Shown: piece by piece, positions 16,069 through 24,668 of the stretch | How the letters are laid out: each line of letters opens with the position of its first letter | Numbering within the stretch: the stretch's first letter is position 1 | Origin: Alkalimonas sp. | Lineage (GTDB): Bacteria > Pseudomonadota > Gammaproteobacteria > Enterobacterales > Alteromonadaceae | Length of the DNA stretch: 33,617 nucleotides | Direction of reading: 5' to 3' | Assembly: GCA_020831935.1 (NCBI GenBank) | Contig: JAFIFR010000010.1 | Location: 1-33,617 of the forward strand | Position numbers and translations under genes: made by a program | The notes under the pieces: generated by a model | The model's input: only the letters and a program-made list of their open reading frames with translations | Told to the model about the DNA's origin: nothing | Databases searched by the model: none

Positions 16069-17661
16069 TTAGAACTGATTCATGGTGTTGTCTTTGCCGG
16101 ATGCTTTTAAGGCCGCATCACCGGAGAAGTACTCTTTGTGATCGTCACCCATATCCGAACCGGCCATATTCTGGTGCTTGACGCAGGCAATGCCCTGACG
16201 GATTTCTTTGCGCTGCACACCGGCCACATAGCCCAGCATGCCCGCTTCGCCAAAGTACTCTTTCGCCAGGTTGTTGGTCGAAAGCGCTGCCGTGTGGTAG
16301 GTCGGCAAAGTGATCAGGTGGTGGAAAATACCTGCTTCACGGGCCGCGTCGGCCTGGAAAGTCTGGATGCGACGGTCCGCCTCAATCGCCAGCTCGCTGC
16401 TGTCGTACTCGGCGCTCATCAGTTTGGCACGATCATAGGCCGAGACATCTTTGCCTTCCTGCTGCCAGGCATCAAATACCTGCTGGCGGAAATTCAGCGT
16501 CCAGTTAAAGGACGGGCTGTTGTTGTACACCAGCTTGGCATTGGGCACCACTTCGCGGATGCGGTTGACCATGCCCGCAATCTGGCCCACGTGCGGCTTC
16601 TCGGTTTCAATCCACAACAAATCGGCACCGTGCTGCAAGGAGGTAATGCAATCCAGCACCACCCTATCTTCACCACTGCCCGGGCGGAACTGGAACAAAC
16701 CGCTGGCCAGACGTTTTGGCTTTAACAGCTTGCCATTGGCTTTGACCACCACATCACCGTTGGCAATGTCGTCGGCGCTTTGCACGTAGTCGCCATCCAG
16801 GAAGCTGTTGTACAGATCGCCCAAATCGCCCGGCGCTTTAGTCACAGCAATTTGCTTGGTCAGGCCAGCACCCAGTGAGTCGGTCCGGGCCACAATGACG
16901 CCATCGGGCACGCCCAGCTCTAAGAAGGCGTATCGTACGGCGCGGATTTTGGCCAGGAAGTCGGCATGAGGAACCGTCACCTTGCCATCCTGGTGGCCGC
17001 ACTGCTTTTCATCCGATACCTGGTTTTCAATCTGAATGCAGCAGGCACCGGCTTCAATCATTTTCTTTGCCAGCAAGTAGGTGGCTTCTTCGTTGCCAAA
17101 GCCGGCATCGATGTCGGCAATGATCGGCACGATATGGGTCTGATGGTTGTCGATTTGCTGCTGCAGCTCAGCCGCTTTGGCGGTATCGCCCGCTTCTTTG
17201 GCTGCATCCAGCTGGCGGAACAAACCACCCAGCTCGCGCGCATCGGCCTGGCGCAAAAAGGTGTACAGCTCTGCGATCAAGCTGGGCACCGAGGTCTTTT
17301 CATGCATCGACTGATCCGGCAATGGGCCAAACTCAGAGCGCAGCGCTGCGATCATCCAGCCCGACAGATACAGGTACTTTTTGCTGGTGCTGCCAAAGTG
17401 TTTTTTAATGGCAATCAGTTTTTGCTGGCCGATAAAACCATGCCAGCAGCCCAACGACTGGGTGTACTGGCTGCTGTCGGCGTCGTAGTCGGCCATGTCC
17501 TGGCGCATAATGCCGGCGGTGTAACGGGCAATATCCAGCCCGGTTTGAAAGCGGTTTTGCAGCGCCATGCGGGCGGCGTATTCCGGGCTGATTTCCTGCC
17601 AGCTTTGGTCGTGGCTGCCAATCAGGGTGGCGAATTTATCCAGGGTGGCTTGGTAAGTCAT
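16069..17661 (-). CDS. aceA: Isocitrate lyase (long form)
   Basis: Cleaves isocitrate to succinate and glyoxylate (EC 4.1.3.1), the first step of the glyoxylate shunt, and is needed for growth on acetate, fatty acids or 3-hydroxybutyrate. The 530-residue length matches the longer subfamily of Pseudomonas and many marine gammaproteobacteria rather than the 434-residue E. coli form. The active-site signature appears as KQCGH (Cys221, with K-Q in place of K-K), preceded by IEADIDAGFG-like sequence (IIADIDAGFGN) and followed by VIVARTDS. GAGGAAAATAGC leads into the ATG. It lies downstream of the CrbR-like regulator on the same strand, with a 330-base upstream region and its own terminator. Malate synthase is not in the window. 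CrbR control is inferred. Confidence 0.96.
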   Translation of the reverse strand: MTYQATLDKFATLIGSHDQSWQEISPEYAARMALQNRFQTGLDIARYTAGIMRQDMADYDADSSQYTQSLGCWHGFIGQQKLIAIKKHFGSTSKKYLYLSGWMIAALRSEFGPLPDQSMHEKTSVPSLIAELYTFLRQADARELGGLFRQLDAAKEAGDTAKAAELQQQIDNHQTHIVPIIADIDAGFGNEEATYLLAKKMIEAGACCIQIENQVSDEKQCGHQDGKVTVPHADFLAKIRAVRYAFLELGVPDGVIVARTDSLGAGLTKQIAVTKAPGDLGDLYNSFLDGDYVQSADDIANGDVVVKANGKLLKPKRLASGLFQFRPGSGEDRVVLDCITSLQHGADLLWIETEKPHVGQIAGMVNRIREVVPNAKLVYNNSPSFNWTLNFRQQVFDAWQQEGKDVSAYDRAKLMSAEYDSSELAIEADRRIQTFQADAAREAGIFHHLITLPTYHTAALSTNNLAKEYFGEAGMLGYVAGVQRKEIRQGIACVKHQNMAGSDMGDDHKEYFSGDAALKASGKDNTMNQF

Positions 17662-17991
17662 GCTATTTTCCTCAGGGCGTATGGCTGTTGTGGTTTTAAT
17701 CTAGCCCTGATTGACGCATAAATACAATCAATAAACTCCATTCCTGCCATTCATCAATGTTATGATAAGGTTCACCTGAAATTCTGCTCAGAATAAAGGG
17801 CAAAAATGCAGTTAATCATTGATTTTTAATGAATTACTAAATACTTCACCGCTCTACTTACCACAAACAGGCTGTGCACAACACGCCAACAGTGAAAGAA
17901 CAGCCACAAAAAGCAGGAATTGACTGGCAAAAACCGCCTTTATCATAAATAGGATAAATGCATAACATCACAGGCATTGATTGAGGGAATA
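17662..17991 (-). promoter_or_regulatory. aceA upstream region with dyads
   Basis: This A+T-rich stretch of 330 bases separates aceA from the CrbR-like gene and must hold the aceA promoter. I see two dyads: TGATTG-N11-CAATCA (17708-17730), about 50 bases before the aceA start, and TTTATC-N8-GATAAA (17939-17958), near the end of the regulator gene. Either could be a regulator site, but neither matches a motif I know. I see no open reading frame and no convincing sigma-70 or sigma-54 promoter. Confidence 0.35.
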
Positions 17992-18642
17992 TTAAGAACC
18001 CGTTTCCGGCAGCTTCAGTTTTTCGAACAGAATACCGGCCAGAGTACGGTTGTTGACATTGAGCTTGCGTAAAATAGCCGAGACGTGCTGCTTGATGGTG
18101 GTCTCCTGCACATTCATCTCGTAGGCAATTTGCTTGTTCAGCAAGCCATCGGCAATCATTTTCAGCACCCGGAACTGTTGCGGCGTCAGCTGCTCCAGCC
18201 GACTGGCAAAGTCATCATCAATCAGACTGCTGGCTTCGGCCACTTCCTGGCTGAGCTCGGCCGGTAACCAGCTATCGCCCTGCTGCACTGCGGCGATGGC
18301 TGCCGCCATCAGATCCAGCGGTGCCGATTTAGGCACATAAGCAGCAGCGCCCAGCTGCATGGCCTGTTTGATCACCGCAGGATCTTCCACCGCCGAGACC
18401 ATCAGCACCGACACATCCGGGTACTCGGTGCGCAAAGCAGTCAAGCCGGCAAAGCCATCGGCGCCGGGCATTTTTAAGTCGAGGAAAATTAAACTGGTAT
18501 CCGGGTGCTGACGCAATAACGCCCAGACCCGTTCCATGGTGTCGGCTTGCAGCAACAGCGCCTGGTCGCCCAGAATGGTTTGTGCGGCCTGAGACAAGGC
18601 TACACGGAAAAGCGGATGATCATCGGCAATGATGGCAATCAT
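17992..18642 (-). CDS. crbR: CrbR/ErdR-like LuxR-family response regulator
   Basis: Cytoplasmic DNA-binding response regulator of 216 residues. The receiver domain (1-120) has the acidic pair D7-D8, phospho-acceptor D55 in LIFLDLKMPG, a serine in LMVSA and the lysine in YVPKSAP. The LuxR/FixJ helix-turn-helix (about 148-212) includes LTPQQFRVLKMIADGLLNKQIAYEMNVQETTIKQHVSAILRKL-type sequence. Together with the SSS-type hybrid kinase in the window, this is best read as CrbR, the partner of CrbS, which in Vibrio and Pseudomonas activates acetyl-CoA synthetase and related genes. It lies upstream of aceA on the same strand, which fits that role. The start has only a weak ribosome site. The acetyl-CoA synthetase gene (acs) itself is not in the window. 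Confidence 0.85.
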   Translation of the reverse strand: MIAIIADDHPLFRVALSQAAQTILGDQALLLQADTMERVWALLRQHPDTSLIFLDLKMPGADGFAGLTALRTEYPDVSVLMVSAVEDPAVIKQAMQLGAAAYVPKSAPLDLMAAAIAAVQQGDSWLPAELSQEVAEASSLIDDDFASRLEQLTPQQFRVLKMIADGLLNKQIAYEMNVQETTIKQHVSAILRKLNVNNRTLAGILFEKLKLPETGS

Positions 18643-18686
18643 AGCGGTACCAAGTTAGCAAACAAGAAGGCGTGACCACTATCATA

Positions 18687-18718
18687 GCCGGAACTGACCC
18701 TAACAGTACAGTTCCGGC
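18687..18718. other. Strong hairpin between TonB receptor 2 and the crbR-like gene
   Basis: Perfect 10-base arms, GCCGGAACTG (18687-18696) and CAGTTCCGGC (18709-18718), enclose a 12-base loop. No T tract follows on either strand, so it is not a standard terminator. It may protect a transcript 3' end or be an RNA processing site in a receptor-crbR readthrough transcript. Confidence 0.6.
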
Positions 18719-18731
18719 CACAGTAACCGCC

Positions 18732-21053
18732 TTAGAAGCGGTAGCCGACCGTCAGGCTGATGGTGCGGGGATCGCCGTAATAACCGATCAGGGTATTGTC
18801 GCCACCCAAGCCCGGAATAAAGCTACCGTCATCGGCAATGGAAATAAAGGCATAATTCCCCACCAGGTACTGCTCATTGGTCAGGTTTTTGCCATGCAGA
18901 CCCACCGTCCAGTGGCCATTGGCGCTCAACCAGTTGACCGACAGATTCAACAAGCCATAACTGCTTTGCTCCAACAGGTTACCCACTTCTGTCAGTGAGT
19001 ATTTGCTGCGGTAGGCATAGTTGCCGTTGAAAATCAAATCCCCACTGGAAGCCAGCGGCATTTCATAACTAAAGCCCAGGTTTGCAGTAGTTTTTGGCGT
19101 ATTGGTGATGACAAAGTTATCGGTAATATCGATCTGCTGACCAGTCGTAGCATCAAAGCTAAAGACATTTTTAAACTTCGCATCAATCAAACCAAGGCTA
19201 CCGTACAACTGCAGGTTGCGATTAGCCATCCAGGTAAACTCAAACTCAGCACCGGTCGCATCGGATTGGCCCACATTACCCAACCGCTGGTTCAACACCG
19301 AGGAGTCGTTTGGATCCGGGATCACCGAGATGTACTGGCGGTTTTTGTGATCCAGCATAAACAAGGTGGCATTGAGGCGGAAGGTATTGGTCAGATCGCT
19401 CTTTACCCCAATCTCATACGAGTATACATCTTCCGGGTTGGCTGCTGGCTCAGCGGTTTCGGCCCGTGGATTAAAGGTACCGGATTTAAAGCCCTGACTA
19501 AAGCTGGCAAAAAACATGGTATCGGCGCTGTGCTGGTATTCCACCCCAAACTTCGGAGTCCACTTGCTCCAACTGGCACTGTCATCGAGCACGATCGGGG
19601 TTTGCAGGCCATCTGGCCGGACATAACCAGGCACCCAACCCGACTCTGGGTAAACAGTATCGAAAATCAGGCCATTGCGGACCAGGGCATCTTTTTTGTC
19701 CTTGGTGTAACGAAGGCCGGCGGTCAGGGACCACTGGTCATTCAAACGATAGGTTCCCTGAGCATAAGCCGCACTGCTGTCGCTGTCGCTGCAGCCAGCC
19801 ACTTCACGGGTCAACCCGGGTGTCCCAAAGGCGGTTTGCCCCAGCACTTCCAAAATGGCATCAAACACCCCACACGACTCAGAGGTGAAGTAGTACAAAC
19901 CAGACACCAGACTTAGGTTGTCGCTGCGGTAATTCAGCTGCAACTCCTGAGTAAACCATTTATCTTCGTAAATCGCTGGCACATCAAAAATACGCAGTGG
20001 CGTGTTGTCAAAGTCGATATTGACCGGCGAGTAATTTTCCCGCCGTGAGGTAATGGACTTGACACTGATGCTGTCGTTGACCGCCCAGTCCATCAACAAG
20101 CTCACGCCTTCGGTTTCAACCCGGGTCCAGGTTGGCAGGCTGGTGTAGGAATCGTAGACACTGTCTGGCACCGGCGCATCGGTCAGCAAGCTTGGTAGCA
20201 GGCGGAAACCGCCTTTGGAGTTGGATTTGTCGTCGGTTTTGTCGTAATTCAACCGCATAAAAAAGTTATCGCCAGGACGAAACTCCAGGGTGGCCCGAAA
20301 GGCCTGAATGTCTTTGTTGTAGTTTTCTTTGTCCTGATTGGGCAGGTCGGAAATCAAAAACTCACCGTAACCATCCCGCTGCAAATTCGCATAGCCCAGA
20401 CCGAAATAGAGCCGGTCCTGGATCAGCGGCAGCTGGCCGGTGACTTTCAGGTCACGCTGGTTGTAGCTGCCCACCGTGCCATTGATGGAAAACTCCGTAT
20501 CGCCCGTCATTTGCCGCGTGACGTACTTGACGGCGCCACCGATGGTATTTTTGCCGTACAAGGTACCCTGAGGCCCGCGCAGCACTTCCACCCGCTCAAT
20601 ATTGAGGATATCCAGTACCGCACCCTGGGGCCGGGCGACATAGACATCATCGATATAAATGCCAACACCAGGCTCATAACCCCACAGCGGATCTTCCTGG
20701 CCTACACCACGAATGAAGGCCGTTAAGGTGGAGTTGGTGGCGCGACTTTGCTGCAAAGTGGTATTGGGCGAAAATTGCTGCACTTCCAAAATGGTTGATA
20801 GCCCGCGTTGCTCAATGTCATCGGCACCAATGGAGGTCACGGCAACCGGCACGCGTTGCAGATTCTCTACCGTGCGACGGGCGGTGACTTCAATCCGCTC
20901 CAGCTTCAGTTCACTGGCCTCCGTTGACTCTTCATCACCAGCTATCGCCGTTGTTGCCATCAGGCTGGCGCCAACCGCCAGAGCCAGTGTGCTGACGGTA
21001 AATCCCCGAGTTGTCACCCTGCTGTTTTTTAGTTTTTCGTTCGTTGCCATCAT
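18732..21053 (-). CDS. TonB-dependent receptor 2 (substrate unknown; 3-hydroxybutyrate-type ester suggested by context)
   Basis: Outer-membrane TonB-dependent transporter of 773 residues. The signal peptide ends near TTAIAGDEE. The TonB-box-like ERIEVTARR is followed by a plug domain (about 60-180) with FIRGVGQ, VGIYIDDVYVARPQGAVLDILNIERVEVLRGPQGTLYGKNTIGGAV-type sequence, then a beta-barrel ending in the terminal phenylalanine of TVGYRF. The plug pattern is that of the common iron-complex/OMR receptor class, which in marine bacteria also carries many organic substrates. AGGAG precedes the double ATG at 21053/21050; either could be used. It is divergent (136-base gap) from a GntP-type permease and an exported hydrolase, which suggests a joint uptake route. 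No Fur box is visible in the gap, so iron is less likely. The substrate is inference. Confidence 0.9.
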   Translation of the reverse strand: MMATNEKLKNSRVTTRGFTVSTLALAVGASLMATTAIAGDEESTEASELKLERIEVTARRTVENLQRVPVAVTSIGADDIEQRGLSTILEVQQFSPNTTLQQSRATNSTLTAFIRGVGQEDPLWGYEPGVGIYIDDVYVARPQGAVLDILNIERVEVLRGPQGTLYGKNTIGGAVKYVTRQMTGDTEFSINGTVGSYNQRDLKVTGQLPLIQDRLYFGLGYANLQRDGYGEFLISDLPNQDKENYNKDIQAFRATLEFRPGDNFFMRLNYDKTDDKSNSKGGFRLLPSLLTDAPVPDSVYDSYTSLPTWTRVETEGVSLLMDWAVNDSISVKSITSRRENYSPVNIDFDNTPLRIFDVPAIYEDKWFTQELQLNYRSDNLSLVSGLYYFTSESCGVFDAILEVLGQTAFGTPGLTREVAGCSDSDSSAAYAQGTYRLNDQWSLTAGLRYTKDKKDALVRNGLIFDTVYPESGWVPGYVRPDGLQTPIVLDDSASWSKWTPKFGVEYQHSADTMFFASFSQGFKSGTFNPRAETAEPAANPEDVYSYEIGVKSDLTNTFRLNATLFMLDHKNRQYISVIPDPNDSSVLNQRLGNVGQSDATGAEFEFTWMANRNLQLYGSLGLIDAKFKNVFSFDATTGQQIDITDNFVITNTPKTTANLGFSYEMPLASSGDLIFNGNYAYRSKYSLTEVGNLLEQSSYGLLNLSVNWLSANGHWTVGLHGKNLTNEQYLVGNYAFISIADDGSFIPGLGGDNTLIGYYGDPRTISLTVGYRF

Positions 21054-21189
21054 GGCTCTCCTGCGTGAGTCGTTAACATTACGCCTCTACTGTAGGCTTA
21101 AATGCAGAATTTTTAACCTGTACCTTAGTACTATGGCCTGAGCCAGGCTGTTGTATCACACTGAATCAAAATTAAACGAGGAATTTTGC

Positions 21190-22491
21190 ATGCTGGGGTT
21201 ATTCGGGTTAATCCTGGGGTTGCTGCTGTTGATCGTGTTGACGATGCGGGGCTTCAATCTCTTTATCACAGCGCCGCTGTGCGCACTGATGGTGGCCGCC
21301 ACCAATGGCATTCCTTTTTGGGATATCGCCGATAAGGTCGACTTTGTTCATGGTTACATGACTGGGTTTTCTGGCTTTGTCGCCGCTTGGTTTTTAATGT
21401 TTTTGCTGGGTTCTTTGTTTGGCAAGCTGATGGAGCACACCGGCGCTGCTGATGCAGTGGCGCTGGCGATTGTCAAACGCATCGGCCACACCAGGGCGGT
21501 GCTGGCAGTAGTGATGGCCTGTGCAGTCTTGACCTATGGCGGCGTCAGCGTCTTTGTGGTGGCCTTCTCGGCCTACCCGATGGCGGTGAGTTTATTTAAA
21601 GGCGCCAACCTGCCCAGACGTTTTATCCCGGCAGCGCTGGCTCTGGGTTCGGTGACCTTTACCATGACCTCGGCCGGCTCACCGGAAATCCAGAACTGGA
21701 TCCCCATCCCTTACCTCGGCACCACCCCTTATGCCGGCTGGGAAGTCAGCCTGGTAGTGGCGGTCATTATGGCCATCAGCGGCTACATGAGCCTGATGTG
21801 GATGATCCGCAAGGCGGTGGCCAAGGGCGAGCATTTTATTCAACGCGCCAGCGATCCCGAGGTGGAAGACCGCAACCTGCCAAACCCTGTCTTTGGCATT
21901 ATCCCCCTGCTGGTGGTACTCACCCTCTCGTTCTTTTTGCATGAGTCCTTGCAACAGGCAGCGCTGATTGTCGCGCTGGCTGGTGGCGTCAGCAGTTTGT
22001 ACCTGCTCAATATGAAGTTTTTACACAACCCAGCTGCGGCAACCAATGAAGGGGTATTGGGTGCCTTGCTGGCGATTGGCAATACGGCAGCCGTAGTTGG
22101 TTTTGGCAGTGTCGCTCGTTTAACACCAGCCTTTGCCGGTGTGGTCGACTACATGACGCATCTGCCTGGCCCTGAGCTGCTGGGGGCTGCCGTAGCCGTC
22201 AGTGCCATTGCGGGTCTGACTGGCTCTGCTTCCGGTGGCCAGGCCATTGCACTGCCGGAAATCGCACCGACTTACCTTGACCGTGGGGTTGACCCGGAAC
22301 AATTGCATCGGGTGGTGGCTATTTCGTCCGGTGCACTCGATTCCTTGCCGCACAACGGCTATGTCGTCACCACCATTCGTGCTATTTGTGGTGAAACCCA
22401 CCAAAACGCCTACTGGCCGGTAGCGGTGGTCAGTGTGTTGGTGCCTTTGGCCGGCGTTTTTGTCGCTATTGGCCTGTTCCAATTAGTTTAA
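21190..22491 (+). CDS. GntP-family permease (hydroxyacid/gluconate-type H+ symporter)
   Basis: Inner-membrane permease of 433 residues with about 12 membrane segments, the usual size for the GntP family. Recognisable parts are LTMRGFNLFITAPLCALMVA, a long segment with LLGSLFGKLMEHTGAADAVA, TYGGVSVFVVAFSAYPMA and, near the C-terminus, SGALDSLPHNGYVVT. Family members import gluconate or other hydroxyacids, and some relatives are linked to D-3-hydroxybutyrate. GAGG 8 bases before the ATG at 21190 supports this start over the upstream in-frame ATG at 21151. It is followed after 11 bases by the exported hydrolase gene, so the two form an operon. Import of the hydrolase product, such as 3-hydroxybutyrate, is inferred from the nearby dehydrogenase. 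Confidence 0.87.
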   Translation: MLGLFGLILGLLLLIVLTMRGFNLFITAPLCALMVAATNGIPFWDIADKVDFVHGYMTGFSGFVAAWFLMFLLGSLFGKLMEHTGAADAVALAIVKRIGHTRAVLAVVMACAVLTYGGVSVFVVAFSAYPMAVSLFKGANLPRRFIPAALALGSVTFTMTSAGSPEIQNWIPIPYLGTTPYAGWEVSLVVAVIMAISGYMSLMWMIRKAVAKGEHFIQRASDPEVEDRNLPNPVFGIIPLLVVLTLSFFLHESLQQAALIVALAGGVSSLYLLNMKFLHNPAAATNEGVLGALLAIGNTAAVVGFGSVARLTPAFAGVVDYMTHLPGPELLGAAVAVSAIAGLTGSASGGQAIALPEIAPTYLDRGVDPEQLHRVVAISSGALDSLPHNGYVVTTIRAICGETHQNAYWPVAVVSVLVPLAGVFVAIGLFQLV

Positions 22492-22502
22492 GGAGATAAC
22501 GC

Positions 22503-23663
22503 ATGTTGCTTCGTAGTCTGCTGCTCGTCGCTTTGCTGTTCAGCGGCCTGGCCAAGGCCATGCTGGTCGAAAAACAGCGTTTTGAAATCGCCGAATTCAC
22601 CACCGAAAATGGCCAGGTCATTGCGCCGGTTCAGGTGGGCTGGGAAGCCTATGGCCAGCTGAATGAGGCCAAAGACAATGTCATTTTGATCACGCACTTT
22701 TTTTCCGGCAGCTCCCATGCGGCGGGCAAGTACAGTGCCGATGACGCTGTTCCAGGCTATTGGGATGCCATCATAGGCCCGGGCAAAGCCATCGATACCA
22801 ACCGCTTTTATGTCATCAGTGTCGATACCCTGGTCAATGCCAATGTGTTTGACCCCAACGTCATCACCACAGGCCCGGCAACCATCAACCCGGCCACCGG
22901 CAAACCTTGGGGACTGGACTTCCCGGTGGTCACCATTGGCGACTTTGTCGAAGTGCAACGCGCTTTGCTCGATAGCCTGGGCATTGAGCGCCTGCATGCG
23001 GTGATCGGGCCATCGATGGGTTCTTTTCAGGCCATTGAGTGGGCAACCCGTTACCCGGAGCGAGTAGAGCGGCTGGTGCCGGTGATTGGCAGCGCCTTTA
23101 TCGATGCCTGGGCAGCCGTTCGCCTGGAGCGTTGGGCTTACCCGATTAAAGCCGATCCGGCCTGGAATAACGGCGATTACTACGCCACGGGGCAACCGAC
23201 CGAAGGCTTGATCACGGCGTTATCCTACATCATTCAGGATGCGGTCTACCCCACCGGCTTCAACCTGCGCTACCCGGCGCCCTACACCGATGCAGCGCCC
23301 CATCAGGACATACGAGCGGAGTTTTCTGCCTGGCAGCAACTGCGTGAGCACGCTGCCATCCGGGCCGCTTATCAGGATGCCAACCATATCCTCTATCTGG
23401 TGCGTGCATCCCAGCTCTTTCGAGCCGGCATGGGGGACAACTGGCAACAAGCCTTAAAGCAGGTGCAAGCACCGACCCTGTTGCTGCCTGCTGCCGGCGA
23501 TCAGCTGCTGCTGCCACAAATGAGCCGCACCACCCAGCAAGCGCTGGAAGCCGCCGGAAAAACAGTGCACTACCATGAAATCCCCGGCATCTGGGGGCAC
23601 CTGGATGGTGTGGTTGGCATGGCGGCCATGGCGGATGTACTGCGCGACTTCCTGACCGACTAA
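22503..23663 (+). CDS. Exported MetX-like alpha/beta hydrolase (homoserine acetyltransferase superfamily esterase)
   Basis: An alpha/beta hydrolase of 386 residues. Residues 1-19 form a signal peptide (MLLRSLLLVALLFSGLAKA), so it acts outside the cytoplasm. The rest has the MetX/homoserine O-acetyltransferase layout: VGWEAYGQLN, NVILITHFFSGSSHAAG, NRFYVISVDTL, the nucleophile S171 in IGPSMGSFQAIEWA, then a late Asp (PAAGDQLLLP) and His (IWGHLDG). True MetX is cytoplasmic with GGSMGG; here the elbow is GPSMGS and a signal peptide is present. An esterase comparable to MekB-type MetX relatives is therefore more likely than methionine synthesis. GGAGATAACGC leads to the ATG, 11 bases after the permease stop, and a terminator follows. 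The substrate is unknown; a hydroxyacid ester or oligomer fits the context. Confidence 0.82.
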   Translation: MLLRSLLLVALLFSGLAKAMLVEKQRFEIAEFTTENGQVIAPVQVGWEAYGQLNEAKDNVILITHFFSGSSHAAGKYSADDAVPGYWDAIIGPGKAIDTNRFYVISVDTLVNANVFDPNVITTGPATINPATGKPWGLDFPVVTIGDFVEVQRALLDSLGIERLHAVIGPSMGSFQAIEWATRYPERVERLVPVIGSAFIDAWAAVRLERWAYPIKADPAWNNGDYYATGQPTEGLITALSYIIQDAVYPTGFNLRYPAPYTDAAPHQDIRAEFSAWQQLREHAAIRAAYQDANHILYLVRASQLFRAGMGDNWQQALKQVQAPTLLLPAAGDQLLLPQMSRTTQQALEAAGKTVHYHEIPGIWGHLDGVVGMAAMADVLRDFLTD

Positions 23664-23706
23664 CTGCAGTGTTTTGGGCTGTTCTCCTGGTTGCTTTGCC
23701 CACTTT

Positions 23707-23732
23707 GGCGCCCTGATGGGCGCCTTTCTTTT
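23707..23732 (+). terminator. Rho-independent terminator of the permease-hydrolase operon
   Basis: GGCGCCC, a four-base loop and GGGCGCC are followed by TTTCTTTT. It lies 44 bases after the hydrolase stop codon. Confidence 0.9.
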
Positions 23733-23790
23733 GTCGCGCTATAACAGTTTTCTGCCATACTAAAACAAAGTAACCGCGACATCCGGTGCC

Positions 23791-24558
23791 ATGAAAGCGA
23801 CTGCCATCGGGTTAGGCCTGCTGCTTGCCAGCTACGTCACCTGGGCCGAACCCCTGTTCATTGCCAGCTCCGATTACAGTCCACATACTGGCGAGCACCT
23901 GCCAGAGGGTGGGGCTTTAACCGCCATTATGCAGGCCGCCTTTGATAAGATGGAACAACCTGTCGAAATCCATTACATGCCCTTTGCCAGAGCCATGCAA
24001 GCCAGTCGTCTCGGCCAGTATGCGGCGGTGCTTGGGGTCAAACATACCGAGGAACGTGAGCAGGCGTTTTACTTTCCGGAACCTATTTACCAAACCGCCA
24101 TTGTTTTTTTTAAACGCGCCGATAGCCATTACCACTTTGATAGCTACCTGGACTTGGTGCATCAAGGCGTACGCTATGGCTCTGTGCTGGGCTACTCTCA
24201 CCCGGATGGATTGCTGGAAACCCGGATCCGGCATTATCAGGTCTCCAGTGAAGAGCAGTTGTTTGTGTTGCTGCGGGCTGGCAGAGTCGACCTGATGGCC
24301 GGTGATAAACTCAATGGCATTTATTTGCTGCACCATGAGTTTCCCGAGTTTCTATCCTACATTGATTGGGTAGAACCACCGATTGAGCAGCAACCCCTCT
24401 ATCTCTTGTTTTCCCGCCAGCACCCACAAGGGGAAGCCTTAAGCCAGGCTTTTAGCGAGGCCATTATGCAGCTTAAGGAGAGCGGCGAACTGGCGCAAAT
24501 AAAACAGCGATTGTTACCGGATGCACGAAGTCTGCAATCTGCACCAGAGCCGCAGTAG
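23791..24558 (+). CDS. Periplasmic solute-binding protein (SBP_bac_3 type)
   Basis: A 255-residue protein with a signal peptide (residues 1-19, cleavage near TWAEP) followed by an extracellular solute-binding family 3 fold: IASSDYSPHTGEHLPEGGALTAIMQAAF at the start of lobe 1, a hinge around EPIYQTAIVFFKR, lobe 2 with VDLMAGDKLNGIYLL, and a C-terminal helix typical of the family (LKESGELAQIKQRLLP). No ABC permease or ATPase is adjacent, so it may act as a stand-alone sensor rather than a transporter part. It lies 110 bases upstream of a membrane GGDEF-EAL gene. The ribosome site is weak; the start is chosen because it gives an intact signal peptide. Ligand unknown. Confidence 0.82.
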   Translation: MKATAIGLGLLLASYVTWAEPLFIASSDYSPHTGEHLPEGGALTAIMQAAFDKMEQPVEIHYMPFARAMQASRLGQYAAVLGVKHTEEREQAFYFPEPIYQTAIVFFKRADSHYHFDSYLDLVHQGVRYGSVLGYSHPDGLLETRIRHYQVSSEEQLFVLLRAGRVDLMAGDKLNGIYLLHHEFPEFLSYIDWVEPPIEQQPLYLLFSRQHPQGEALSQAFSEAIMQLKESGELAQIKQRLLPDARSLQSAPEPQ

Positions 24559-24668
24559 TTCCACTCCCCTACCGGACTGACCAGCCTGCACAACGCTCTG
24601 CGCCATTGCGCTTTAATGCGAGTTCACTTATCTTGGATATCTGCCCCCTTGAAGGAGCCCGCTAGCTG

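Noticed and set aside
21054-21189. Fur box or LacI-type operator between receptor 2 and the GntP permease
   Set aside because: I looked for AATGAGAA/TTCTCATT and TGACA/TGTCA dyads in this gap and found none.
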